Shown here one piece after another: positions 46,749 to 58,517 of a stretch of DNA of 64,000 nt. Position 1 is the stretch's first letter; each line of letters opens with the position of its first letter. The position numbers were made by a program, and so were the translations under genes. Source of the stretch: Rhexocercosporidium sp. MPI-PUGE-AT-0058 (taxonomy: Eukaryota; Ascomycota; Leotiomycetes; Helotiales); contig JAGTJL010000030.1 of NCBI GenBank assembly GCA_020746875.1, positions 124,001 to 188,000 on the forward strand, given 5' to 3'. The notes below the pieces were generated by a model. It was given only the letters and a program-made list of their open reading frames with translations, was not told where the DNA came from and made no database searches.

Positions 46749-49700
46749 CTTTAAGCACCTTCTCGTTAAAAGTACCGACTCACGTATATTATATTAACCC
46801 TTTTAATTAAAAGCTAAGTACTTAATTTATAAGGCAGTACTATCGACACACTTATATTATCCGCACTTATTTTTAAGAGGAAAGACCGCGAAGAAAGTAA
46901 AAATGAAGAAATACTTAATACTTAAGATTATTTAACGTATAAACTTAAAAAAACTTTAAAAGTTAAACTTCTCGATACTTTTTAAGAGAATTAAAAGGAC
47001 TTAAAGACTTTTATTTTTTAAGTAAAACTTTATTAATATTTTAACGACGACAAATTCCTTATTAGCGAGAGCTACGCCTTCTAGACGGTATTATACCTCA
47101 AAAGCAAAGCCATATAATAGATCGAGCCATTCCTTAAGGACTATTTTAAGAACGAAGATACTTATAAGGCTATGCTCGCTACGTAAACCATATTTAAAAT
47201 ATAAGGAGGATTTAAAAAGGAAATTCGGCGAATATTCGGTGATATTAATGAAATTAAAATAATAAAGACTTACTTATATAACTTAAAGTAAGTCAATAGT
47301 ATAGTAGCTTACGCTACGGAATTCTAGAAGCACGCTAATAAGACTAGCTGAAACTCTTAATTACTTATTAACTATTATCGACGGGGACTTAAAGACTATA
47401 TTCGATTGGAATTCACTCGGATCGACCTTTAAGCTAAAGACATCCTTACCCTTATTGAATAAACCGTCCGAATCGACAATCGCTTATACGAGTTTAAACG
47501 CGAACAGTAAACGTACGTAAGAGGGGGCCAGAAGCAGTCTGACTACTAATAGAACGAGGGGCGCCGACAATAAAGTAACCCTAAGGATAACCGATAGTTA
47601 AATCTTATAGAATACGACGTTACTTATAAAAAAGGAAAAAGTAAGGCACGATAAAGAGAGCTATTAAAGGAAGTCATAAACGAACGGCGCGAAAAGAAGT
47701 TATATTATAAATATAGCCTTTCGAGGCATATAATAAGCTTGTATTATAAGAAGGGCATTAGGAAGAAATAACTTAACTTTATAGAATAAGAGGCGTATAA
47801 TACTACCGATATACTCCTTTCTCTTTTATTAAAGGAAGTTTAGATTAGCGCTACTTATTATTATATAATAATAAATAAGCTTAACGCCAATTATATCGAC
47901 AGTTAAATCGAGGGTAATGGCGGTGAAGAAAATAACAAGTGGAGCGAAACGGACGATAATTACATTTATTAGCATATAATAGGACTCGAATCCAGCGACT
48001 AGACCTAGTAGGACGAGCGATACGTTTAGTAGCGGGTATTTGAGACTATATATAAGGCATAGAGCCCAGAAGACATGACTAGTGTCGAGAGAAGCAAAGA
48101 TTCCTAATACTAAGGCAACGCTATGTTACCGAGACTAGCGCTCTCTAGACCTTAAGAGCATGAGGTCTGGCGAGTCATATAACGGGAGGAGCACTTTACT
48201 CGCGAGGCTTTTAATATTAAATATTAAATAAACGTTAATACAGGAGTTATTTATATTAAACCCGGAGTCGTCCTACGCGAAGGGCCGCAGTAAAGCGAAG
48301 AGTACGAGGTAGTCTTTCGAAGCAACTTACGTATTACCTAAAGGACAGCGGACGTCGAGAATAGCGTTTTTCGAACGTATGTTTAATTAATTCCAGCCGA
48401 TAATATATTATTTTATTAAATAATAATATAAATAAACGTAAGAGACGTATAAGAAGTTATTGTAAAAATATTACGGAATTAAATATAAGTTAACTTTTAA
48501 GATAACTTAAAGACTTATTACGAAAGACCTTTTAAACCTTTTATAGAATTAAAGACGTATTAATTATATTATATCTTTTATAAAGATTTAGAGAATCAGT
48601 AATAAGAGAATATATTAATTAAAGAGGTCTACGTCGAAGAAATAGACTTGCGCACGCTCGTAGCTATAGGAGAAGGTAATTACCTGACCTTCGACGTCGA
48701 TATTTAAGGAGTGAAATTACAAGTTATAATAAATTCTAAAGCGTAAAGGAATTTTATATTTCTTATTATTATAATCTAATATCTCTTGCTTATCGAAGTT
48801 AAAAAAGACGGGTATTAATTAATACTCGCTAATAAAGGATTTGCCGCGAACGGCCTGATCGACGTATAAATAGAAATATTATATATAGGAATCGGCGGAT
48901 ATTTTAAATATATTTAATTTAATATAACTAAGATTAGGAGATATAATATTATCTTAGGACTATTATAAATGTAATTCTATAATCTTAAGATTAATTAGAA
49001 AACGTAAAAGTTAAAATTCAGTAATTATAAGGGCTGTTTTTAAAATAGAAAATCAATAAAAGGCTTAAAAAAGTTAAGCGTAACTTTTAAGAAAAAGCTA
49101 AGGGACGAAGTAGCGACCTTTACGACGAGTAATATACTGTTAAAATATAAATAATTTAAAATATTATTTAAAAAGGAATTAAGTAATAGCGCTTTACTTA
49201 AATACTAGGATTACAATCATCGGATCGAGTTAGCTAAAGGCATAAAGTTAATATTTTAATTATTACGAAAATATTTAATTATAAACTTAATAACGATTAA
49301 GAAATATATTAATAAAAACCTAGCGAAGGGATTTATTCGAGAGTTTAAATCCCCGTAAGGAAATAACGTCTTCTTTATAATAAAGAAGGACGGCGGATAA
49401 AGAATATATATTGATTACCGTCGATTAAACGATATTATTAAAAAAGATTATTATATATTATCTTTAGTTAAGGAGTTACGCGATAAGCTTAGCGGCGCTA
49501 AGATCTTTATTTAGTTAGACTTACGAGGCGCGTATAACCTCATAAGAATAATTAAGAAGGAAGAAAAGAAAATAATATTTTATATACGTTTTAATTATTA
49601 TAAATATACGGTTATACCTTTTAGACTAATTAACGCGCTTATTATATTTTAGTATTTAATTAATAATATTTTATAATAATACTTAAACGTAATATATATA

Positions 49701-52534
49701 TATTATTTAAATAATATTTTAGTTTATTTTAAAATAAAAGAGTAATACGTAAAAGACGTTATAATAATATTAAAAAAGCTAAAGGCTTTTTTAATACTTT
49801 TAAAACTTAAGAAGTGCTATTTCTATAAGGAAGAAGTTACTTTCTTAAGATATGTGGTTATTATTACAGGATTAACTATAAACTCTTAAAAGGTTAAAAT
49901 AATCGTCGAGTGGACTAGATTTATAAATGTTAAGGAAGTGTAATCCTTCTTAGGATTTATTAACTTTTACCGACGATTCGTTCGAAACTACTCGAAGATC
50001 GCCGCATTATTTACGGAGTTAATATATAAAAATAAAAGCTTCGACTGAAATAATAAAGTAAAGATAGCCTTCCGAGACCTTAAAAAAGCTTTTATTAAAG
50101 AATTAATCCTTATATTCTTCGATTTAAATAAGGAAATTATAATAAAAATAAACGCCTCCGATTATATTATTAAGGCCGTATTAAGTTAATCGGGCGAAGA
50201 CGGCAGATAATAATTAATCGTATATTATTCGCAGAAACTCTTATTAATAAAACTTAATTACGATATTTACGATAAGGAATTATTAAGAGTTATGAACGTA
50301 ATATATAAATAAAAGGTCTACCTTAAGAAATCTTTTTACGAGATACGAATCTTAACGAATTATAAAAATCTTATTTATTTTATAATTATTAAAGAATTAA
50401 ATCGATAATAGGTTCGATGGTATAAAATATTCTTTATAATAAAACTTCGATTTTCATATATTAAGAGAACGGAAAATGCTAAGGCCGACGCTTTTAATAA
50501 AAAATCAAAATATTTCGTAAATAAGATATATAAGTCGTATATTATATTAAAAGAAAATAATAACTTGTTAGTAATTAATTATAAGCAATTAATAATAATA
50601 AGCTAGGCTTTTAAGAAGATTTAGAAAAGTTACGTTAACGACTTAATAATAATTAAATAAAAAAAGTAATTAAGCGAAGGATTCTCTTTTATTAATATTA
50701 AAACTCTTTTATATTAAAAACGAGTTTATATCTTAATAAGGAATAAGGTAGGCTTTATTAAAGAATAATATAGGCTATTAGCTTATAAATATTAAGGGAT
50801 AATTAAAACGTTATCGAAGCTCTTTAAGGAATATTATTTCTTAAGAATAAAAAAAGTAATTAAAGACGTGGTTTTATCTTACGATATATATATACGTAAT
50901 AAAGCAAATCATTATACGCCGTATAGGTTTATAAAGTTATTAATAATACTGCTATGCTTATAGAAGTTAATTGCCTTAGATTTTGTAATCGAATTATTAT
51001 CTTCGAAGGATTTAATTACCGGAATTATTTACGATTCTATTTACGTAATAATAGATAAAATAATAAAATACGTGTATATAATACTGGTATTAAATACATA
51101 AGGTGCGCCGACGATAGCGTAAGTATTCCTCCGAACGATCTTTATGAATCACGGAATATTAAACGAAGTTATTTTAGACAGAAATAAGCTCTTTACCTTA
51201 AAGTTCTAGAAGATATTAGTATCGCTTTTAAAGATAAAATAGAAAATATTAATAATATTTTACTTTTAAACCGACAGTTAAATAAAACGAATTAATTAAA
51301 TAATAAAGACTTATTTTCGATATTATATAAATTATAAATAAAATAATTAAGTTTAATTACTTTTAACCGCTTAGTTTATATATAATAACGTAGATTAAGA
51401 AATTATTAAAGTATTATCGTTTTATATAAACTACGAGTATAACCCGACGGTATATAATATACCGATTGCAGGTTAAGGGATCGCGCACGAAGCTATATTA
51501 CAAAAAGATAAGCTTAAGTAATTATATAACGAATTATTGATGGATATTTTATTTATTATATAAAGATTAGTTATTTATTATAATAAAAAGCGTAATATAA
51601 GATTAACGCTAAAAAAAAGAGATAAAGTTTATTTACTTAAAAAGAATATTATAATTAAGCGATTAAGTAATAAATTAAATTATAAAAAGCTAAGATTATT
51701 TAAAATTGCAAAGGTTAAAGAACTAATTAATTATTAGTTAACACTTTCGAAAATTATAAATATTCACCCGGTATTCTATATATCTCTCCTCGAACCAGTA
51801 TTACTAAGGGCACTATTAGCCTCTATTACAAAAGTATAATTAATAAACTTAAACGTCGAATACAATATTAAAACTATTTTAAACTATTAATATTTCCGCG
51901 ACGTTATTAAATATTTAATTAAATAAAAAGGATACTTATAATTAAAGAATACTTAAGAACTTAAGTCTAATTTCTATTACCTTAGACTTCTTCGGGATTT
52001 TCATTCTCGAAATCCAGAGCTGCCTAAAAAGAGAGAGAATCGAAGTCAAGCACGTCGACCTCTTTTTTTAAAAAAAGACGTTAAATAAGCGTCGGGCTCG
52101 AAGGCAGAGAATTAAGGACTAAAAATACTTTTAATAAGCTTAAAAGAAGGCGTTAAAAGACAAATAAGGGCTATTATCTTACCGAGTTTAAAAAGACATA
52201 CCGGCCGGTTAAGCTAAGAAAACTTTATTACGTACTCCAAAGAGTCGCAGTTGCTGCGTTTAAAACGGACATATTTAGAACATCTCTTCGAGATAGACAG
52301 GTTTAGAAAATAAGTATAAGAAAAGCTGCGGCAGAAAGAGTAAGGCTTTATACGGCGCGTAGCGCCCTTAATGCGAAGCGTGAGTTAAATACGTTATTTC
52401 TTTTTTACTTAAGCGACGCCGGGTTTTCTTATAACTTTAAATATAATAAATAAGGAAAATAACCGTTAATAGTTATTAACGTTTCTTAAGTTATATTTAA
52501 GCGTAAGGACTACGTTAAGCTAAGAAGAAAATAA

Positions 52535-53043
52535 TATTATAAATACTCTTAAGCGATTATTAAGCCTTAAGAGGAAATATTTTAAAAATTATTATAACCT
52601 TAGGAACCGAGTAATTCTTAGGAGCGCGACTCTTAAGAGTTAATAGAATTTTAGGACTTACTTATATTTAAAGCATTTTATTTATAATATAATCTTAAAA
52701 GTAATATTATAGCTACGGGTTCTTATAACTACGTGTCACGTAATAAATCCCTAAATCCGTAGATCCCTCGACAATAGAAGAGATTTAAGGATTTAAGGAT
52801 TTAATATCTCGAGGAATCTAAGGATTTAATATTTTAAGGGATTTAAAAGATTTAAAGAAAATAAAGGTTTTATATAAGACTGGCACGTCTATTATTAAAT
52901 AAAAGCTTTATACTTAATTAAAAATAATATCTTAATTATATTAATTATTATTTATTCTATTATACGTAATATATTTACTTCTCGATCATTAAAATTAACA
53001 TAACTTACCGTATTTACACCGAGTAAATATACAGACCGTGACA
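52535..53043 (+). repeat. 3' LTR of gypsy element 2
   Basis: 509 bp, starts TATTATAAATACTCTT and ends ACAGACCGTGACA, directly followed by the target duplication AATTA. Confidence 0.92.
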
Positions 53044-53209
53044 AATTAGCTTTAAGGACTATACGTTACGCGCTAAGTCTTTTTTATAACTTTACACTAC
53101 CTCTTATCTTTTCTATATTAAATTCTCTTTTATTTATTATAACTTTTAAAACCTTACTATATTACTAATAATATAAGTTACACTAGGGTTACGTAACGTA
53201 AAGAGATAT

Positions 53210-53444
53210 TGTAACGACACGAGCGATATAAGCTAATAAAGAGGTATATAGAAGTGTATATAATAGGCTAATTATATCGATTCTATAAGTTATACAAAGG
53301 AAACAAAGAAGATAAAGAAAAGAGAACTAGATATATTAAAATTGAAGGTATATTAACCTCTAAAGTTAGGCCTAATTAAAATACCGCCCGAATTAGACCT
53401 AACTCTATAGCCGACGGCTATGTAATTTATTCTAAGCCGTAATA
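53210..53444 (-). repeat. 235 bp LTR-like repeat, copy 1 (inverted)
   Basis: Starts TGTAACGACACGAGCGAT and ends CTAAGCCGTAATA. It is the near-exact reverse complement of 54437-54671, with shared cores AGGTATAT, ACAAAGGAAACAAAGAAGAT and GAATTAGACCTAACTCTATA. Immediate 5-mers (GATAT and GTATT) do not form a clear duplication. Confidence 0.8.
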
Positions 53445-53607
53445 GTATTCCTTAGACTATATTATAACGCCGGAACTAAGGCTAAGAAAGTTATATATAT
53501 ACGGCCGAAAATTAATAGAGGCTATTAAAGGTCTAAGAAGAGTATCTAGCTAGTTAGGTTTTAACTTAGGAGACTCTAGGTGTACCGGTTACTTATAACT
53601 AAATCTA

Positions 53608-54036
53608 TATCACAGTCCGTGTATTTACTCGGTGTAAATACGGTGGGTTGTGTTAATCTTAAAGATCGAGAAGTAAGTGTATTACGTACGGTGGAATAGA
53701 CAATGACTAGTATAGTTAAGATATTATTTTTAATTAAGCACGAAGCTCTTATTTAATGGCAGACGTGCCAGTCTTATATAAAACCTTCGTTCCTTATAAA
53801 TCCCCTGGATCTCTCGAGATGTTGGATCCTTGAATCCCTGGATCCCTTCTGCTGTCGAGGGATCCACGGATCCAGGGATCCATCACGTGACCTATTGTCT
53901 ATCGTGATCTTGGCTCTTACCACGTGACCCCGTAGACCCGTAATCCTTTCCCAGTCCTGGCTTCCTTAGTTCGGCAAGGCTGCCGAGCCTCAGAGCCAAG
54001 ACGCACGTGATACCCCTCCTGGGTATGTTCGTAACA
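53608..54036 (-). repeat. Solo LTR of the gypsy element 2 family, reverse orientation
   Basis: 429 bp whose reverse complement matches the element 2 LTR (GTGTATTTACTCGGTGTAAA, CACGAAGCTCTTATTTAA, GGATCCCT repeats; last bases GTAACA are the inverse of the LTR start). It is flanked by the 5 bp duplication ATCTA (53603-53607 and 54037-54041), proving independent insertion and later LTR-LTR loss of the body. It is visibly richer in GC than the full element. Confidence 0.88.
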
Positions 54037-54436
54037 ATCTAGTAGTTTATTTATCGAATACTAAAAGTTAAGAGAGACTATAAAACGCTTAGGAAACGAT
54101 AGTTAGATAGCTTTCTACGATAAAATCCTATTCTATAGACTAAAGAGTGTCAGATGGAGTTCACGGTAGGCAAAGCTTCGTAGAGGTTCAGGGAAAATAT
54201 ATTTAAAGAACTAATCTCTGGCCTTTAAAGAAGTCTAGAGGAGAAGCGTATATAAAGAGGGGGTTACCCGTAAGGGGAAGCAAAACGCCGGCGTGACTAG
54301 ATATATAAGTGGGACTGATTCTATTAATACCGTAGAAGCCTCGGCCCCCTTATGCTACGGGCCCGATTCCGTACAAATAGAATGGATGGGCATACACATG
54401 ACAAAGAGCTAAGACTATTAATTTATACCGTGTAAA

Positions 54437-54671
54437 TGTTACGGCCTAGGACAAATTACGTAGCCGTCGGCTATAGAGTTAGGTCTAATTCGGGCGGTAT
54501 CCTAATTAGGCCTAGCTTTAAAGATTAATATACCTTTAATTTTAATATATTTAATTCTCTTTTCTTTATCTTCTTTGTTTCCTTTGTATAACCTATAGAA
54601 TTAATACAATTAGCCTACTATAAGCACTCATATATACCTCTTTATTAGCCTGTATCGCCCGTGTCGTTATA
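54437..54671 (+). repeat. 235 bp LTR-like repeat, copy 2
   Basis: Starts TGTTACGGCCTAGGAC and ends GCCCGTGTCGTTATA. It has the same length as the inverted copy at 53210-53444. The GTGTCGTTA(C/T)A end also matches the end of the gypsy element 1 LTR, hinting at a related family. Confidence 0.8.
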
Positions 54672-54861
54672 AATACCTTACTCCTTATAGGCTTTCCGTA
54701 ATAACTTACTATTTCTAACATTAATAAGGGCTAATTAAAGATCCTGTTCGGTATATTAATATATTAGAGGATAAAGATAGATAGTCTAAGTTTCCCGTTA
54801 ATTTAGATTAAAGTTGAATTTAGAATTAATTATCTAGTGGGAGTAGCGGTCTAACATTTCG

Positions 54862-55384
54862 CTTATTTTGGGTGGCCCGAATGGGGGGGCACGGACTTAC
54901 CGTGCGGCGAAGATCTGCATTCCTTCCAGAGGATGACATATTTGGAGCCGGAACGATTAACAATCCACCCACCAGAGATTCTCTAAGGCCATCTACCCAC
55001 TCACCACGTCATTCTAGCATGAAGACATCGGCAGAAGTCGCTAGATCAGTCATGGAGACAATGCACCAACATCGATCGAGCTCGGATCCCCTTTTACAGA
55101 ATCTTGCTAGTCGGTCACCAAACAAGATGCCCTTCGACACCACCAGTCTCCGGGACCTTTTCCATCGAGCCAGCGCGCTTAGCCGCACCCTCTCCGACTT
55201 GTTACGCAATGCTGATGGCTCGCAAAGTCCTGAGGCCAGCCCGCGTCGTGATTCGAGTCCTACCTTCACTCGAGTCTTCACGGATCCAAGTGTTAGCCCA
55301 CTAAAGCACCTTTTGCGAAGCCAAAGTAATAGTTCTATACTCAGTGGGTCAATCGACTCATCGCTAATAAGAAGCTTGGGTTAA
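54862..55384 (+). pseudogene. C-terminal coding fragment beside the repeat block, unknown family
   Basis: Normal-composition, protein-like coding sequence starts abruptly at about 54862, where the TA-rich repeat ends, and runs to a TAA at 55382. Its first internal Met is near the start (MARMGGHGLTVRRRSAF). The product is rich in Ser, Pro and Arg, with DIFGAGTINNPPTRDSL, LRDLFHRASALSRTLSDLL and a repeated SP-rich tail ending SSLIRSLG. I do not recognise it. The sharp junction suggests the 5' part was lost or replaced by repeat DNA; it could also be a small real gene. Confidence 0.45.
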
Positions 55385-56994
55385 CGAATGCATATAATGA
55401 CCGTGGTTTGAGGTGGTCATCATAATCCGAATACAACCGAAACCTCATTATTGTACATGTGCAGACCTTGGTGGTCATATTTCCTTTATTTGCATAGCGA
55501 CGGTTACATTTCGCCTAATGCATGACGCCTTTTTGCTTTTAATTTTAATTCGTGTAAATGTCGGCATAGATTCGGGGGTTATCATTCAAGTCTTTCCGGT
55601 GATCATTGCGTGCGACCTGCTTGCTAGCATTCACCAAAAGAATAGTGGCTTCATGCTTTCACGCCATGAATTTCATACCTTAAGGATACTCGAATGACAA
55701 AATTAGGAGAGGCTTTAGCAAAAGGAAAGCGAAAACGCGTTAATATTTGCATGCTTTCATTTAGTTCTGCTGGTTCGCGTTTGGATTTGCTTTGAAGGTT
55801 GCGGTACACTATGCAAATTAAAATGCGCGAGAGAAGAGGGAAGTCAGCTTTATCTACGAATTACTATGCGATTCTACGAGAGGCTAGGTGGAGGTGGAAC
55901 AGAAGAGAAGCGGCTTTGGCTGAGAGTCGGCTAGGGTCTCTGATTTTCAATGTATTCAAAAACGAGCGTCTGGTGGTATACAGACCTTGCTGCGGGCCGT
56001 GCCTGGAAATGATCACGATGCGTTGTGATATGTAAGATGGATGGCATGAGTGGAATGAACAAAAGAGATGTTGGTATCGCAGGGGGTTGGATATCCAGCC
56101 CCCTGTGATACCAACAAGAGACGAATTTATTCCTTCGCACTATGGTTAGCTTGACGTTTTATGAAGTGCTTGTGATTTGAGTTATCGCTGGAAATGTGTG
56201 CCCCTATATGAAGACTCTAAATCGCCCTTCATTCTTTGACCTGCCAAGTGGCTTCCGTTTCTGCGATGTTCACTTTACTGTTGTATCAATACTCATTTGT
56301 GTCAGTTCAATCGGAGACATGGGATGCCTCTAAGGCCGCCTTGGTCCTACAATACTTACCTCAATAGTCAGCCTGATACGGCAAAGCAAAAGCGTATGGG
56401 TCCCAATGTCTCTGTTATTCAAACTGTTACAAACATCTTGCGTAACCTGCCTAAGACCAAGTCTGGACAAGCCCGCCCACCCACGACTATAACTATCGGT
56501 TCCGACAACCAGAAAGGGTACCTAACATTGGACCGGAGGCCGTATGTTCATGATCTTGCCTAACTTCTAGGAAGCTCAATCCAAGCCTGCTATGCCCTTT
56601 ATTTTCAACCTTTCTCTCACATACACCTTCTAACAGCTCGTCTATTTAGCGACTTAAAGGGGGAGTGGCGGGGAAAAGCCTTGCTGACTAAAAAAGCCTC
56701 GGACACATTCTCACCCCTCCACGCCAAGCTGCATGACCTCTTGAATGCGATCCAAGGCCACGACCAACTGCAATTCAATACACATGAGCCACCTCAAAAG
56801 GACTATATTGGAGCATAACCTTAAGGGACCTGCCATTTCAGTCACATCTCAAGGTTAGGTACCGTGCGGGGTCTTCCTACTTAGAAACTGTTACGTATTT
56901 CATGCCCGAGGCTTGGCTTCAACTTCAAGCTTCTTACATCTTTCCCTCTCTCCTCCTGTCCTTCACTCCACTTTATTGTCACTGCGGGTAAGTA
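55385..56994. other. Intergenic with a 46 bp palindrome
   Basis: Several open frames (for example 56297-56563) lack homology signals and are not called. The notable structure is the palindrome at 56070-56115. A CT-rich stretch just before 56995 probably belongs to the promoter/leader of the following gene. Confidence 0.45.
56070..56115. repeat. 46 bp near-perfect palindrome without spacer
   Basis: Reads GTTGGTATCGCAGGGGGTTG then GATATCCAGCCCCCTGTGAT and ACCAAC. The arms pair throughout except at two positions, where G faces T. A transcript would form a strong hairpin with two G-U pairs, apart from the loop it must open at the GATATC centre. Confidence 0.9.
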
Positions 56995-58442
56995 ATGTTC
57001 GCGATGTACGCATTAATATCTTTTCTAGCAATAGGAGTCGGCCTTCTGGACATTGCACAGGCGGTGACCTGTAACCTAACGCCTTCATACGCAGCTCCTG
57101 TTTTGGCAAATGGATGGAAAGCACAACTGGTAGCGACTGGACTGAGCGATCCAAGAAGTGTAACTTTTGACAGGAATGGAAATCTGCTTGTTGTGCAGCA
57201 GGGAGTTGGGGTTGTACATCTAGATTTTGAAGATGGGGGAAGTACTTGCCTGCGGGTGTCCAAGAAGACGAATTTGATTACGGCCTCTACGGTAACTGCC
57301 CTTCGTTAATCCTTGGGGAATCTGCTAACATAAACACAGCTCAATCACGGTATTGCGCTCTCAAAAGATGGAAATACCCTCTATGCTTCTTCTTCCGACG
57401 CAGTATATTCCTGGTCCTACGATCCAGATGCTGTCTCAGTCGGCACCTCGAACCATACACTTGTCACTGGCATGTCCAACAGCGATCACACAACTCGCAC
57501 CCTTCTCCTCTCCCAACGCGAACCCGGATGGTTACTAGTCAGTCGAGGCTCCCAATCGAACATCGATCTTGAAGCCGAGAGTATAGAATCGGGACACTCT
57601 CAAATTAAAGCTTTCAACATCAGCAACCTCACTTCTGCATCTCCGGCATACGGTTTCACCACCACAGGCCGCCTGCTCGGATGGGGTTTGAGGAATTCAG
57701 TTGGAGTTGCGGAAGAGCCGTTAACGGGCGGTATATACAGTGTAGAAAACTCCGCTGATGAAATCAAGCGAAATGGTGTTGATATTCACCAAAACAACCC
57801 TGGCGAAGAATTAAATTTCCACGGTTTCCTCAACTCCTCCACCGGAGACCAAGGAGGCAATTACGGATACCCATACTGTTTTGCTGTGTGGGATATTTCT
57901 ATTCCTAGTGGCGAGGGCTTGAAAACTGGAGACCAGTTCACGCTAGAGCAGAATATAACGATTGATGATACTTTTTGCAGGCGGGAGAGAGTACCTCCTA
58001 GATTGACGTTTCATGCGAATATGGCACCATTGGATATTAAGTTCTTGCCTAATGGGACGGAGGCTTATGTTTCGTTTCATGGGAGTTGGTATGTCTCTCC
58101 CCTTTCCCCTCCCTCCTCCTAAAATACATATTGACAGAAAACAGGGACCGTTCTGATCCAGTCGGCTACAAACTCTCCTCCATCGCCTTTGCCTCCGGCT
58201 CTCCTGTCGCGGCAGCTGATAGTATGACAGCAGCTGTAGACATCATGACGAATCCGGATAACTCGAAATGCCCGGATGGCTGTTTTAGACCTGTTGGTTT
58301 GGCGCTTGATGATAAGGGACGTATTTTTATGAGCAGCGATGCTACGGGAGAGATTTGGGTAGTGGAAAGAACGGCGAATGCTACGGGCACCGGAACGACG
58401 ACTGGGACTGGGACAGCGGCGACGCCAAGTGCGAGTGGGTAG
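56995..58442 (+). CDS. Secreted glucose/sorbosone dehydrogenase-like (AA12-like) protein
   Basis: A beta-propeller sugar dehydrogenase of the L-sorbosone dehydrogenase type. Fungal members include PQQ-dependent AA12 enzymes that pass electrons in lignocellulose oxidation; assignment here is by overall pattern. Three exons (56995-57291, 57340-58088, 58145-58442) give 447 residues. A signal peptide (about 1-23, ending DIAQA) leads into CNLTPSYAAPVLANGWKAQ and ATGLSDPRSVTFDRNGNLLV. Later motifs are LNHGIALSKDGNTLYAS, GWGLRNSVGVAEEP, NPGEELNFHGFLN, GGNYGYPYC, MAPLDIKFLPNGTEAYVSFH joined by splicing to GSWDRSDPVGYKL, and GLALDDKGRIFMSSDATGE. The C-terminus is a Thr/Gly linker ended by TAG. The same frame continues past that stop as a hydrophobic tail (see findings), suggesting a lost GPI anchor. 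Confidence 0.86.
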
Positions 58443-58517
58443 AATATGGGTGGGAGGTTAGCGGTAGCATGGACCGTGGCGGCGAGCGCGGTAGTATTTG
58501 CGGCTGTGTTGATATGA
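58443..58517 (+). other. In-frame hydrophobic tail after the AA12-like stop codon
   Basis: Directly after TAG (58440-58442) the same frame reads NMGGRLAVAWTVAASAVVF, then AAVLI and TGA at 58515-58517. A small-residue site followed by a basic residue and a hydrophobic stretch at the very end is what a GPI-attachment signal looks like. Confidence 0.6.

Larger units (their letters stand above)
46240..53043 (+). mobile_element. Ty3/gypsy chromovirus LTR retrotransposon, RIP-degraded (element 2)
   Basis: 6.8 kb, bounded by 509 bp LTRs and the 5 bp target duplication AATTA (46235-46239 and 53044-53048). Plus-strand domain relics in order: a gag zinc knuckle at about 47704-47750 reading YYKYSLSRHIISLYY, where Cys codons of a C-x2-C-x4-H-x4-C knuckle have become Tyr (TGY to TAY); reverse transcriptase about 49320-49690 (KKDGG, RIYIDYRRLNDIIKKDYY, IRFNYYKYTVIPFRL); RNase H and integrase regions about 50140-51500; and a C-terminal chromodomain about 51850-52030 (RDVIKYLIK, KGYL, LLRDFHSRNPELPK). 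No intact frame remains. The LTR sequence is unlike element 1, so it is a distinct family. Confidence 0.93.
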
